Program-made: the position numbers and the translations under genes
In this document: positions 10,484 through 21,455 of the stretch, piece by piece
Layout of the letters: each line of letters starts with the position of its first letter
Numbering within the stretch: the stretch's first letter is position 1
The notes under the pieces: generated by a model
The model's input: the letters and a program-made list of their open reading frames with translations, nothing else
Told to the model about the DNA's origin: nothing
Database searches by the model: none
NCBI GenBank assembly: GCA_963930655.1
Contig: OZ005614.1
Span: forward strand, 1,240,001 to 1,304,000
Source of the DNA: Myrica gale
Taxonomy: Eukaryota; Streptophyta; Magnoliopsida; Fagales; Myricaceae
DNA: 64,000 bases
Reading direction: 5' to 3'

Positions 10484-12565
10484 TAGGGTTGCACAACCCC
10501 GGTGTAGGTGTCAGTTTTGGCCAAAATCGTCACCTACACCGGGTAGGCCGGTTTTCAAAAAATTGCCACCTACACCTACATCGTTAAGGGCAAAAACCGG
10601 CCCTTAACGGTGGCGGTTTCCGGTTATCCTGCATTTATATTAGGCCATTTTTTAGCATATTACGCATTTGACCCAATGTAATGTAATTGACATTCAAGGG
10701 AAAACAATGCAAGAAAAGAAAAGATTTTTCACATTATGTCATTCTATTGATTGAATCTTAAGCATGTGAAGAATTTTAAACTAATAAAATCCATACAATG
10801 TGTACTATTGATTGAAATGAATAAAACAACAAGTATCCATTAGAATTTAAATTTGAATCCATACCAAATTTGCTATAGAGAGAGTGTTCCCCTTTTCTTC
10901 GCATATATCCATCAAAACCCGAAGATCAGATTCTGAAAACAAGTGCTGAATATTCCTTGCAAATGTTCCAGTCATATTGTGTAGTTCAATGAGGGCTTCC
11001 AGATGCTTAATCTGAATCTTGATACCCTTTGGCACATCTCCAGATAGAATATCCAAAAGGCTTAATATGAACCAATGTCATCATGCATACCATTAGAAGA
11101 TATCTTTGTCATGTAGGCTAGATTTCCCTTCAGTCCATGAAGAAGTTAGCTCGAAAGAAGCAGAACATTAAGCACTAATTTTCCACTACCTTTTCCCCCA
11201 TACTTGGGAAAGTTTGTAGCTGTTTTGCAAAGGAATATTGTTGCATGACATTGTCCAGACCTATTGGGTTTTATGGTAACTGTGGTATGTTTTTCTTAAA
11301 AAAATGCAGCATGTTTTTACCAGGTTAATTTTGTGCTTTTGATTTTATTCTGTTTTAGGTTATAGGGCTGAGATTAGACGTGTTTAAGGGTTTACCTTAA
11401 CTTAGATTAGGATTTGGTAAGTTTCATATATAAAACATTTGGGGAAGAAGATTTATTATGGAATTAAAAACTTAATACAAAAAAAAAATCTTTCCAGAAT
11501 ACCATATTTTCAAGTCACTGATAATGAAGTAATGAGAAAAATGATTAGCAGCCTATACCTAGACAATGTTGCATTAATCGGAATCAGCAAGTTCCACTTC
11601 ATCTCTCTTTGGGTGCAGGTAATATAGAAATTCCATTCATAAATGGAGATGCTAAGTATAGACCTAAGTATACAGACAACATAGTAAATAACCACTAGGG
11701 AATTACAACCAAACATATAGTAGAACCAACATCCAAGTCTACACTCTATGCTGTCTCTATACAGCAGAACCAACAATCAAGCACACCAACATCCAAGTCT
11801 ACACTCTATTATCCAATTAGAACCCACTAATTCGACACATATATCAGAATTATAACACAAAGGGTAAGAAAACTGACCGCATTGCGAAGTTTCTGGATCA
11901 GGGTCATTGGCTTCCGCTTTAGTCCCCTTTGAAACCTATAACACCACAAGCAACACATAAATCAGACTTGTCTGCCACCGAAAACCCTAAAAAAAAGACA
12001 TCAGACCCTTAGGGAAATTTGAAAAGCAACGAAAAAACAAGAGATAAAAACCTTACATCAAACTCATGGAATTCAACCGAGAAAATGGGAAAAACAAGAG
12101 AGGGAAAGTAGGGAGAGAGAGAGAGAGGCACGGCCACAGGTGGGGGGGATGTCGGGAAAATCAAAGAGGATGACGAGGAGAGGCAAAAGCAGAGTCGGCG
12201 TAGGCTGAGGAAAGAGAGAATTCTCGATGAGCGGCGGAGGCCCGGTGAGGCGTGGCCGGCGAAAGGTGGGGGGGAGAGAGAGAGAGGCTGTCGACAGAGG
12301 GGGGTGAACTGAACTCGACGATGAGGGGGGAGGGGTTTTAGGGTTATATCAAAACGACGAAACGACGTCGTTTTGATATTAAAAAAAAATCCGGTTTTCG
12401 GTACCCGGAAAACCGGTGCCGGGTAAACCGGAAACCGGGAATACCATCGGGTTTTTTTAAAAACAAGCCACGGGCACCAGCACCGGCACCGGTGAGGCCG
12501 GGTACCGACAACTCGGTGCTGGTACCCGTGCCACCGGATTTTACCGGTGGGGTTGAGCAGCCTTA
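10484..12565. mobile_element. 2.1-kb non-autonomous hAT-like element
   Basis: The left end TAGGGTTGCACAACCCC and the right end GGGTTGAGCAGCCTTA are imperfect inverted repeats. Flanking 8-mers GCCCAGTC (10476-10483) and CCCCAGCC (12566-12573) match at 6 of 8 positions and may be a decayed target duplication. Both ends are dense in CCGGT/ACCGG words. Near the right end is an inverted repeat (ATATCAAAACGACG at 12346-12359, complement at 12366-12379) related to one in the element at 56088-56897. The interior has AT-rich DNA and a short minus-strand frame (10847-11056) that I do not recognise. No transposase was found. Confidence 0.6.
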
Positions 12566-12593
12566 CCCCAGCCCTGCCCTGACTAAATCTACA

Positions 12594-12797
12594 GAGGGCG
12601 CTTGTTACTTAAAATTTCGCACATTTTTCGGGTAAGATTAAATAATTATAAAATTAATTATATTTTTTATTATAATATTCATTTAAATCTCGTCTTTCTT
12701 ATTTTTTATCGACTTTAATAAAATATCTTCAGTTTTATATCAACTCTAATACTCAAAATTTCTATCACTCCAAAATTTTCACAAACAAACACTAACT
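12594..12797. mobile_element. Probable degenerate Harbinger-like MITE
   Basis: The left part GAGGGCGCTTGTTACTT and right part TTTTCACAAACAAACACT resemble the inverted ends of the MITEs at 7375 and 51946. The interior has the same AAAATTTC and TATTATAATATTC phrases. The ends are too diverged to fix a target duplication. It lies about 240 bp upstream of the transporter start codon, within its promoter region. Confidence 0.4.
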
Positions 12798-13038
12798 ACA
12801 AAAAAAAAATACAAAAAGGGAGATTTTTTTCCGGTAAAAATATTTATTTATTCTTTCGTAACGTAAAAAATATTTATTTGGACATACAAATTAAAACAAA
12901 GAGTCGAGCTTTTTGCCACGTCAAACTCCTCTCCTCTCTTCTCTTGCCACTATATCTTTCCTTTCAGTTTCAGTCTCCCAAGTCCCCCAGTCTCCGAATC
13001 TGACTCCCAGAGAGAGAGCAGCAGCAGCAACGGCGACA

Positions 13039-14088
13039 ATGGGCAAGGGCGGCGCTCTGAGCGAAAGCGTCCTCAAGAAGATCATTCTGTCCTACATGTA
13101 CGTGGCAATCTGGATCTTCCTGAGTTTCTCCGTCATCGTCTACAACAAGTACATCCTCGACAAGAAGATGTACAACTGGCCCTTCCCAATCTCCCTCACC
13201 ATGATCCACATGGCCTTCTGCTCCTCCATCGCCTTCGTCCTCGTCCGCGTCCTCCGCCTCGTGGAGCCCGTCTCCATGTCTCGCGAGCTCTACCTCTCTT
13301 CCGTCGTCCCCATCGGCGCCCTCTACTCCCTCTCCCTCTGGCTCTCCAACTCCGCCTACATCTACCTCTCCGTCTCCTTCATCCAGATGCTTAAGGCCCT
13401 CATGCCCGTTGCCGTCTATTCCATCAGCGTCGCCTTCAGAAAAGAGGCTTTCAAGTCCGACACCATGGCCAACATGCTCTCCATCTCCCTGGGCGTCGCC
13501 GTCGCCGCCTACGGGGAGGCCAGATTCGACTCCTGGGGCGTCATTCTCCAACTGGGTGCTGTGGCTTTCGAGGCCACCAGGCTCGTGCTGATCCAAATCT
13601 TGCTCGCCTCCAAGGGGATCAGCTTGAATCCCATTACTTCCTTGTACTACGTGGCGCCCTGTTGCTTGGTCTTCCTGTCCGTCCCCTGGATCTTCGTGGA
13701 GTACCCGGTGTTGAAGGCGTCCTCTAGCTTCCACTTCGATTTCGTGATATTCGGGACCAATTCTCTCTGTGCGTTCGCTCTGAATCTCGCCGTCTTTTTG
13801 CTTGTGGGAAAGACTTCAGCTTTAACCATGAATGTGGCCGGTGTCGTCAAGGACTGGTTGTTGATAGCGTTCTCGTGGTCGGTCATCAAGGACACGGTGA
13901 CACCCATTAATTTGTTTGGGTACTTTCTTGCGTTCTTGGGCGTTGCCTACTACAACCACTCGAAGTTGCAGGCTCTTAAGGCGAAGGAGGCCCAGAAGAA
14001 GGCTGCGCAGGCCGATGAGGAGTCTGGCAGGTTGTTGGAGGAGAGGGAAGGAGAAGGAGCAGGAAAGAAGAGCGAATTACAGGATTAG
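13039..14088 (+). CDS. Sugar-phosphate/nucleotide-sugar transporter, TPT/DMT superfamily
   Basis: A single-exon gene for a 349-residue multi-pass membrane protein, probably a Golgi or endomembrane antiporter that exchanges a nucleotide sugar or sugar phosphate. I start it at the ATG giving [20 protein letters not shown], the conserved start of this plant subfamily (Arabidopsis At4g32390, At2g25520 and At5g11230 group). The frame is open 42 codons further upstream, but that part is UTR-like. About ten hydrophobic segments are visible; TPT-type signatures include [39 protein letters not shown] and [15 protein letters not shown]. The C-terminus is charged ([20 protein letters not shown]), as in the subfamily. 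Third codon positions are strongly C/G-biased in the first half, unlike the neighbours. Substrate specificity cannot be read from the sequence. Confidence 0.95.
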   Translation: MGKGGALSESVLKKIILSYMYVAIWIFLSFSVIVYNKYILDKKMYNWPFPISLTMIHMAFCSSIAFVLVRVLRLVEPVSMSRELYLSSVVPIGALYSLSLWLSNSAYIYLSVSFIQMLKALMPVAVYSISVAFRKEAFKSDTMANMLSISLGVAVAAYGEARFDSWGVILQLGAVAFEATRLVLIQILLASKGISLNPITSLYYVAPCCLVFLSVPWIFVEYPVLKASSSFHFDFVIFGTNSLCAFALNLAVFLLVGKTSALTMNVAGVVKDWLLIAFSWSVIKDTVTPINLFGYFLAFLGVAYYNHSKLQALKAKEAQKKAAQADEESGRLLEEREGEGAGKKSELQD

Positions 14089-15350
14089 GTTATTTAATTT
14101 TAATTGATGGGAAAAGAAAAATTATGGAGGAAGAGAATGGAAATAAAAAGAAAGGGATGCATTTGGGCTTCTTGTTCTGCTACCTGTGGCTGTTTCTTTA
14201 TTGATGTTCGGGGATTTTGAGATTCGATCTGTTGCTTATAGGGCCATTTCCTGTATCTTAGTAGAGTAAGGATCTCAAATACCCTCTTTTTTTTTTCTTT
14301 TCTTTTTTTCTAGTTTCTATTTTCTGACTCATGTTTGTGTAGGGGGCTCGTTTTATAAAATTTTCAGTATGCATATTAGTTCATTGCCGTTTCTTCACAC
14401 TTTGGGTTTCTATTCTATTTTGCTTCTTATATGATTTGGCATAAGCATTATGTAGACCATCTGATAATTTGGCCCACATTTCCTTTAGATATTTGGGTTG
14501 ATGTGTTTAAACTTATCTCTGAATTTAAGTCTTAGAATGGAGAACATTCCATCCGAAGCTGAAAAGAATGGTCTTGAAAATATAATTTCGAAGTGGAGAT
14601 GAGGCAATTATCTCCAGGAGAACGAGATCTACTGACTGTGGAATCATTTGCATTTAGGTACTTGTAGTAAAGAGTTAGCATTGTTTGTTCTTATTCGCTC
14701 ATAACATCTGAGGTTTTCAGAAAACTTATCGGTGTTTGTTTGAGTACTCAAAAGTGGATTCTCTGAATTGAGAGGTCATGCTCTGTGCTGGTCAGTTGAA
14801 CCTTCTATTTTCTCATTGCTATATGTTGGTTCTAAGCCGAAGGATTGTGGATCTCATGTGTGATGCTTCATCTTGCCCTTGTTCAAGTTCGATTGATTCC
14901 TGCTGCTGGCTATACTTGACATGAGTACAGGTTCAGGAAGTATGTTACAACTTTCATGTTAAACAAGTGTATACAAGTTCCTGTTGAAATGAGTTTTTGG
15001 TACGATATTTCGAGAAGATCTTGCATTCAATGAAGACCAGCACTATTGTCTTCCACCCATAAATATGTTTTGTAAAAGCTGAGGATTTGGCATTTTGGGA
15101 GTAGATTTTTTTTTTGATAAGTATCATTTTGGTGGAGTAGATAAATATACTTTCTTGCATATTTCCCAACTGCATTATGCATAACAGCTCTAACCTTGAA
15201 GCCTGTATGGTTTTAGGCAAGAACTATCTTCTTTAAAAATATATATGCGTTTTAGTTCTACCTTTCTTGCTCCTCTTTCGCTATCAGATACAGAGTTGAA
15301 GTGTTACTGGTGGGAGAATTTGGGTAAGGATGGGTTTCCAAGAGGCTGGA
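14089..15350 (+). other. 3' UTR of the transporter and intergenic DNA
   Basis: T-rich sequence follows the stop and probably includes a few hundred bases of 3' UTR. A T-run followed by GATAAGTA near 15108-15122 is a phrase often found at plant retroposon 3' ends, but no target duplication was found. No further gene seen. Confidence 0.35.
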
Positions 15351-15496
15351 ATATGGCCTACAAGGACAATAATAGAAGACATAGCTCGAATTGATATGTG
15401 AATCCTTGCAGGGGCACATCCTATACCATTATTGTCCTTTCAAAACATGCAATTGTATCGAGCTATGTCTTCTAGTATTGTCCTTGTAGGCCATAT
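15351..15496. repeat. Near-perfect hairpin, about 46-bp arms
   Basis: The left arm starts ATATGGCCTACAAGGACAAT at 15351. The right arm ends in its reverse complement at 15496. Over about 39 bases the arms differ at one position (AATAATAG versus AATACTAG), then diverge around an AATTG block. The loop is about 50 bases. The fold could be transcribed as a stem-loop of small-RNA precursor size. It could also be a tiny foldback transposon or a fragment duplicated in inverse orientation. Confidence 0.7.
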
Positions 15497-16440
15497 CGCG
15501 AAAGCTACAAAAAATGGAACGTTGAAAGGTATTTTAGAGGTGGCACCCAGATGAAGACGCGAAATGATAACAATGAAAAGCTCCCTCTTGTGTTTTTTTC
15601 TCGTGTGGGTACGTTTGGAAATGTATAACGCCAATATTTCCATCCGCTGATGACTTTGGCGATGTTTGAACCAGTGGATGGCAAATCAAGGACGAACTGC
15701 TTCGATGTCCTACTTTTTGTATGCCAATAGTTATTTCGACCAAACGGCACGGCAATTCTGACCGAGTCCTTCCCGCGAGTCACTTTCTTACCCGTCGTCA
15801 ATACTCCAATAGAGACATCGATTGGACCCCTTCGTGGGGATTATTTATGTGTTCAAATCCTCAAGTTCATTTTTAAAAGTCTTTTTTTTTTTTTTTTATC
15901 AAATCTGTTCGTTTTCATTTTTAAAGTCATTTTACAATCTTAAGTTCATTCTATTGCTCTTTTTCGTCTAAGCCTTTATTTAGAAGCAATTGGCAAATAA
16001 GTCGAATTGGACCCTGTTTTTCTTCTGATTGGGACTTTTTAGGAGCATCCAGTTCTCTTTGAATATGCTGAAACGAGAGTTAGTTCCTAAACGTTAATTT
16101 AAAAACTTATTGTAATCTCTCTCCTTAAGCAAACACAACAACGAGAGCTTTAAAAGCAAGTTAGTCGTGAAGGTTTAAAAGTAATGCTATTAGTCGTGAA
16201 GGTTTAGTGGTATTCATCATCGGTTTCGGTTCTAAAAGTAATGCTAATAGTGGCTAAAATGATTATTTGAGAAGGATAATCTTATTAAAAATAAAAATCT
16301 TTCAAATATTTTACACTAAGAAATGTGTAAAAAGTTGAATTATAACGTTGCCATGATGTAATCTCGCCCTTGCACATTCGGAAGTGGACTAAATATATAT
16401 ATATTTTTTGGGTAATTGGACTAAATATTTTCTCCATTCG
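15497..16440. other. Intergenic; no gene seen
   Basis: Overlapping frames near 15505-15801 on the minus strand have no recognisable domain. A T15 run lies near 15883-15897. Confidence 0.4.
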
Positions 16441-17175
16441 ATGAAAGTGCGTTTCCTTGTTAATAAAGAGGCTCCAAAGGAGCTCCCCCCCTCCTCCTTT
16501 TTTCTTTTTCCCCACCTCCTCCCTTCTCCCATCTCCTCCTAGCTGGTTGGTTTGGCCGGTGATAGTGGTTGTTTTGTTGGGTTTTTGTTTTTTTTGGCAG
16601 GTGGCTTCCAAGCGGCGGACGGCGCTTTTCTTCGGCTTTCGACGAACACGCCCCGGTTGGGTGCCCTCAGCTCGTCGAGGCCGTTGCAGCGCCACTCCTC
16701 CGGTTTCGTTCCGACGGAGCGTGGCCTCACACGCGCCCCACGCGCGGCGCTTGAAGCCGCGCGTGAGGCGTCCTCCGCTGCTCCGCCTCCGTTTTTCTCC
16801 ACGGATCTAGCCTCTGTGGCTTGTTCCGTCTCTCCTGGGCCGTGGATCTCATCTTCCCGCCACCACGCGCCGCCTCCTCCACCGCCGCCGCCACCGCCTC
16901 TGCTGATCCGAACCAAAATAATCCCTTTTGGGCCTGCCCATTTGTTTAGGGCTTGTTATGTTCTAATTATGTGTTTTATGTTAGCCGCTATGTTTACGGC
17001 TTGTAGTGCTTTTAATGTTGTATATTTTATGTTTTTAGGCATATTAGTTTGTATTTGCTGCCTTCTGAGGCCTTTCTGCCATTCGTGGCATATCCGTCCC
17101 TTCGGGGACTTTGTAGGGCCTTACGGTCCGTTTGACCTACGGAAGATTAACCTAAGGCCCAAAACTCCCACCTGA
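16441..17175. other. GC-rich island with long open frames, function unknown
   Basis: Unlike its AT-rich surroundings, 16480-16920 is rich in C/G and CT-tracts. It stays open in several frames on both strands, including a 207-codon plus-strand frame from 16552. The translations are low-complexity (Pro/Ser/Arg runs) with no known domain. The following 250 bases (GCCTGCCCATTTG to GAAGATTAACC, including the hairpin GTCCCTTCGGGGAC) resemble non-coding ends of plant LINE-type elements. A retroelement 5' fragment is my best guess. Confidence 0.3.
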
Positions 17176-18133
17176 AAGTTTATCGAAGCCTAAAAACATC
17201 ATAATGATTTCTACTTACATGCGCACGCACTCGAACTAGTGCACATCTTTTTCCATCCAGACCTGCAAATTAGTGCCATTCTTGTTGGCTTTCTGAGAGT
17301 TTCTAGCTCTCCATGATAAAAACCAACCAAACAACCACCATGATGAACCGGCGTGCCTCTTCAGGATTAGGAAAAACCAATCCTTCCGAATCACCAAGAG
17401 AGGTCACAGTTAGTGGAACCATTCCGTTCCACGATAGCTATTCATCATTGGGGCTTCTTCATTTGTTGAACAATCATAGCTTTGTGAGCCACTTACATAT
17501 CTTTGAAGTCAGTTCTCCTAAAGGAAGGGGGTGTATTTTCACATGAATACACACGTATGCAACGGCTTCCAAACCAATGGCCTCGCCCTCACGTTCCATC
17601 CCATCCCATTCCTGTAAGAGAAGAAAGTGCTTATGAGGTTCAATTCCTTAACACTTCATTGTAAAACATCAATCAATTCAGTTATTGCTTTGGGACCTGC
17701 CCGTTGATTGCACATTGTAAGTTTTTGTCGAGTTCCAAGCTCACCCCCACCACGAAACCTTATTTGTAGCACTAATAGATCAGTACTGCGCAGAAGTTTT
17801 GCAAAGACAACCTCTATACGAAAGTCGAAAGATCAGTCACAGTGGATGCGTACCTCAGGTTCCAAATAAGGAATTCAGGTCAGCAACATCCGCATTCGTG
17901 TTACCAAATATCTTGATCCTTCAGGCGTCTTCACATTGAACTTTGTGGAAGTACTTGGCCATTAAAACAGTGACAGATTGATCAAACTTTGTCACATTTA
18001 CACGAATTACTGAATAATCATAAGATGGGAGTCAAGCACGGCTGAACGTTCAATCATTCTCATCAGACTCCATCATCCAAAAGAATGATGGTTTCAATTA
18101 ACGAATTGATATCACGAAATTACCATTAGATAG
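17176..18133. other. Intergenic / 3' flank of the PPR gene
   Basis: No coding sequence recognised. The right part is downstream of the minus-strand PPR gene and may include its 3' UTR. Confidence 0.35.
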
Positions 18134-19984
18134 TCACCAGAAATCTTTACATGAGCATAACCCTTCCTTGAAATGGTGAAACCGGTTCCTGTCCCTCACC
18201 ACTATTTCTCGATTATAGATCTTGGAGATGAACTTGGTTGCAGAGTGGCAGTCATTACATACTCGCAAATTCTTGACAATCCGAATAGGAGTACCTGGTT
18301 GTGTATTGATAAGGGCGAAAGCAATCGCCAGCTTTTCGCTATGCCTGTTCAAAGCATCTTCCTTATCTTCCTCATCAATATCCAGCAAGACCTCTGATGT
18401 GGTGGGAGCATATCCAGCCCTCTTCAATTCCCTCCCCATTTCGTCCATCATCTCATAAATTTCCTTGTGCTGACTATGTGATTTATCTCCAGCGACAAAT
18501 TCATAAATTTCATTGTCTAGCTCAATCATAGTGCTCCCGGGAATCTTTTTCATCCCCTTCCTGTCCATTACCTCTCTAATTTTGGTTTTCTTCTCCCAAT
18601 GGAACATTTTTGCATAAATGTTGGAAAGTAATACATAGTTCGATTCATGCATAGGCTCATTTCTGATAAGCTGTTCAGTGATGCTCTCTCCGATCTTAAG
18701 TTCACCATGGGCACGGCAAGCACTAATCAGGGTACGCAAAACTACTGGGTTTGGCTCAATGGGCATGTTTTGAACAAACTCCAGTGCCTCTTTGACATGT
18801 CCAGCCCTGCATAGCATATCTACCATGCATCCATAATGTTCTATCCTAGGCACAATTTTAAATTCCTTTGTCATCAAGTCGAAATATTTTCTGCCTTTAA
18901 CAACTAACCCCGAATGACTACAAGCAGAAAGCAACCCGATAAAGGCCACATCATCTGGAGCCACCCCAGCTCCTGTCATCTCTTCGAATAGCGAAACAGC
19001 TTCGGGACCACGACCATGCATTGCCAGACCAACTATCACAGAAGTCCAAGAAACAATTGTTCTCTCACTCATGTTTCTAAACAATTTCAGAGCTTTATAA
19101 ACGTCGCCGCACTTTGCAAACATGTCAATGAGTGCATTACAGAGCTCCACAGACTTTCAAACCTTTTCTTTGTCAATATACGACTCAACCCACTTGCCAA
19201 GATTAAGTGCACCTAAATCTGTACACGCAGAGAGCACCAAGACCATAGTGATCTCATCTGGGCGAACTCCCGCTCCCTGCATTTGCCTAAACAAACCCAC
19301 CGCGTCTGTAGACCACCCCAATCGGACATACCCTCCAATCATCGCACTCCAAGATACAGAGTCCAACTTTGACATTCCTTCAAACACCTTTCGAGCGAGA
19401 TCAATCCCTCCACCGCAACAACAATACATATGAACCATAGTGTTCTGAACATGAACATCATCATCAAATCCAAACTTCACAACCGACCCATGAACGGATT
19501 TACCCAAATTCAAGTCTCCAAGCCCAGCACAGGCCTTGAGTACAAACGGGTACGTGAATTTATTGGGCGAAATTCCATAGTCAAGCATAAAACTGTAGAA
19601 AATCAAAGCCCTGTCCCTTGAATGACTAGTTTGAGCATAAGCTCTAATGACCGTATTGAAGAGGAAGGTATCGTAGAGCCCGGTATCAGCGTCGGCTGAG
19701 AATATAAAGGATGAGGCATACTCAATGGCGTCAACATTGGAGGCTGTGGAGGCGAACTTAGTGAGGACCAGAGGATTGTTTTGTAGACCCAGTTTGAGGA
19801 TGTGTGTGTGGGTCTGGACGAGCTTCGGGACAGTGTCGCAGGATTGGTCCTGAAGGAGGGCCAAGCAGCGCTGCTCTGCTGCTCTTTTGCTGGTGGTGAT
19901 GTCTGATGGGTGGCGGAGTGAGGTGGTCTGCGTCGCTTCGGTAATTGTGCAGAAAAGCTTCGTTCTTAAGGCTAAGGATCGCAT
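18134..19984 (-). CDS. PLS-class PPR protein with E and DYW domains, interrupted by an in-frame TGA
   Basis: An intronless gene for an organellar RNA-binding protein of the PLS-DYW class, which act in C-to-U editing of chloroplast or mitochondrial transcripts. Counting from the ATG (19982-19984, MRSLALRTKLFCTITEATQT, a likely organelle presequence) there are 616 codon positions. PPR motifs are clear, for example DTFLFNTVIRAYAQTS, SWSAMIGGYVRLGWSTDAV and TIVSWTSVIVGLAMHGRGPE. E motifs follow (KKIPGSTMIELDNEIYEFVA). A full DYW domain ends the protein, with the deaminase zinc ligands in HSEKLAIAFAL and RVCNDCHSATKF and the terminal triplet DFW. Codon 276 (19157-19159) is TGA. The frame is unchanged on both sides (KWVESYIDKEKV, stop, KSVELCNALIDMF), so this is a point nonsense change, not an indel. 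The gene is either newly broken, segregating, or affected by a sequence error. Confidence 0.85.
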
Positions 19985-20491
19985 TTAGACTATGATTTGG
20001 ATTTCGGAGAGAAGATTAACGGCTATATTGTTCCCCCCTTGGAAACGGCCATATCTATTTCTTCTGTATACCCGAGTCACCGTCACGATCCTAGCCGTCA
20101 GGCGTCAACTTAAAGGGCAGAGAGTAGAGACCATTGGTGGAGCGGAGGTTAACTGTGACCGTTCGACTCGTCGACTAACTCGTCGTACTCTGATCTAGCG
20201 GGAGATTGTAATGGTATTGATTATGGATGAGTTTCCTCCTCCTTCGAATGGTCCCGTGACAGAGATATTCTGTCCGCATTGCAAAACTTCACTTTTTCCC
20301 ACATGGCTTGTCTTTTTAATGGCCACGTCCGCTTCAACGACTTTTCCCTTGCACCTATAAAACTACTTTTCTGGAGGGGCAGAACAGAGGCTGAGCAGTT
20401 TAATTTTGATAACTCCGAGTCCGAGTTGCTCTGTTTCTGAAATTCTCTGATCGCAAGTCGCGAAGAAAGACATTGAAAACGAATCGTGAAA
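19985..20491. promoter_or_regulatory. Divergent intergenic region between the PPR gene and the AFG1-like pseudogene
   Basis: The 507 bases separate two head-to-head start codons, so both promoters must lie here or overlap. I see no clear-cut TATA box or known element. Part of the right half is probably the 5' leader of the AFG1-like gene. Confidence 0.4.
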
Positions 20492-21020
20492 ATGCGAAGA
20501 GCGTCGTCGATTGTTTCGTCGTTTTCTCTCTCTAGGGTTTGGCCGTCGAACATTTACGTCTCGCATCAATGCGGTTTCGCTTTTACTGTGATCCACCCTA
20601 TCTTTGTTCACAGAGGCTTCCAGTCCCTTCACCCTCTCTATCTACCTATCTCTGCACAATTGAGTGGATGCATTTATATATGACTTTGCAGTATGTTTTC
20701 GAGTATGTGCGCCGAACTTTATTTTGTTCATTTGCATCTTTTCCACTAAATGAACGTATTTAAGAGGGAGTTCCAGAAAGAGAATGGAATTCTAAGTACG
20801 TTGCTGATGTTTTATTGCTTCATGCATAATGAATAAATACATACGTTCGTACATATGTAGGTATGTATTTTCGTACGTTGTTCAATTTTATTTTCACCTC
20901 TGGCTCGGGACCGTCTTCGACTGAAGTGTTCTGTGATTCTCCGCCAGAACTTCCCTAAGGCGTGGTAACGCTGATAATGACTCGAACTTGAGTGGTACTT
21001 GCACAACTTTGGCCGTAGTC

Positions 21021-21455
21021 TTTTTTTTTTTTTTTTCTAAGCAAACGTGAAATTCATTTCACATGAAGAAATACATCAGTGCTGAATACAGTCAGTCTTA
21101 CCAGACCGGATACAAAGAGCAAGGGCAACAAACCCATAACAGCATCAACTAAAGCCCGAAGGACATTACATCAAATGGTCAGAAAGATCATGTTCCAAAT
21201 GGCCGTAAAGGCCTCTACAAGACGGACCAAGAGGCCCGTAGATTTTAAACGTCGAAAAAGACGGTCTCCTAACCAGCAACATACTAGCCTGCAAAACAAG
21301 CCACACCAGCACTAATGGACAACAACGTCCATGACAAAAAATGGCAAAGGAGCAGGTGAACCACCACCATGACACCACCACCGGCACAGTAGTCTCCACA
21401 TGCACCCTCCCACTACAACCTGCAGAAACAAACTTCACAAACACAAGACCGTGTG
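21021..21455 (-). mobile_element. Short non-LTR retroelement insertion (SINE or truncated LINE)
   Basis: The 435-bp insertion is bracketed by the exact 16-bp duplication AACTTTGGCCGTAGTC (21005-21020 and 21456-21471). On the minus strand it ends in a 16-base A run, seen as T16 at 21021-21036. It lies in the first intron of the AFG1-like pseudogene, opposite in orientation. It contains no recognisable reverse transcriptase, so it is a 5'-truncated LINE or a SINE-like copy. Confidence 0.85.

Noticed and set aside
12970-13734. 254-codon minus-strand open frame antisense to the transporter
   Set aside because: It is a shadow of the GC-biased transporter gene; the translation is low-complexity Gly/Asp/Glu/His with no known domain.
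19157-19159. Programmed recoding (selenocysteine or readthrough) of the PPR TGA
   Set aside because: Land plants lack selenocysteine insertion, and the family has a sense codon here; a mutation or error is simpler.
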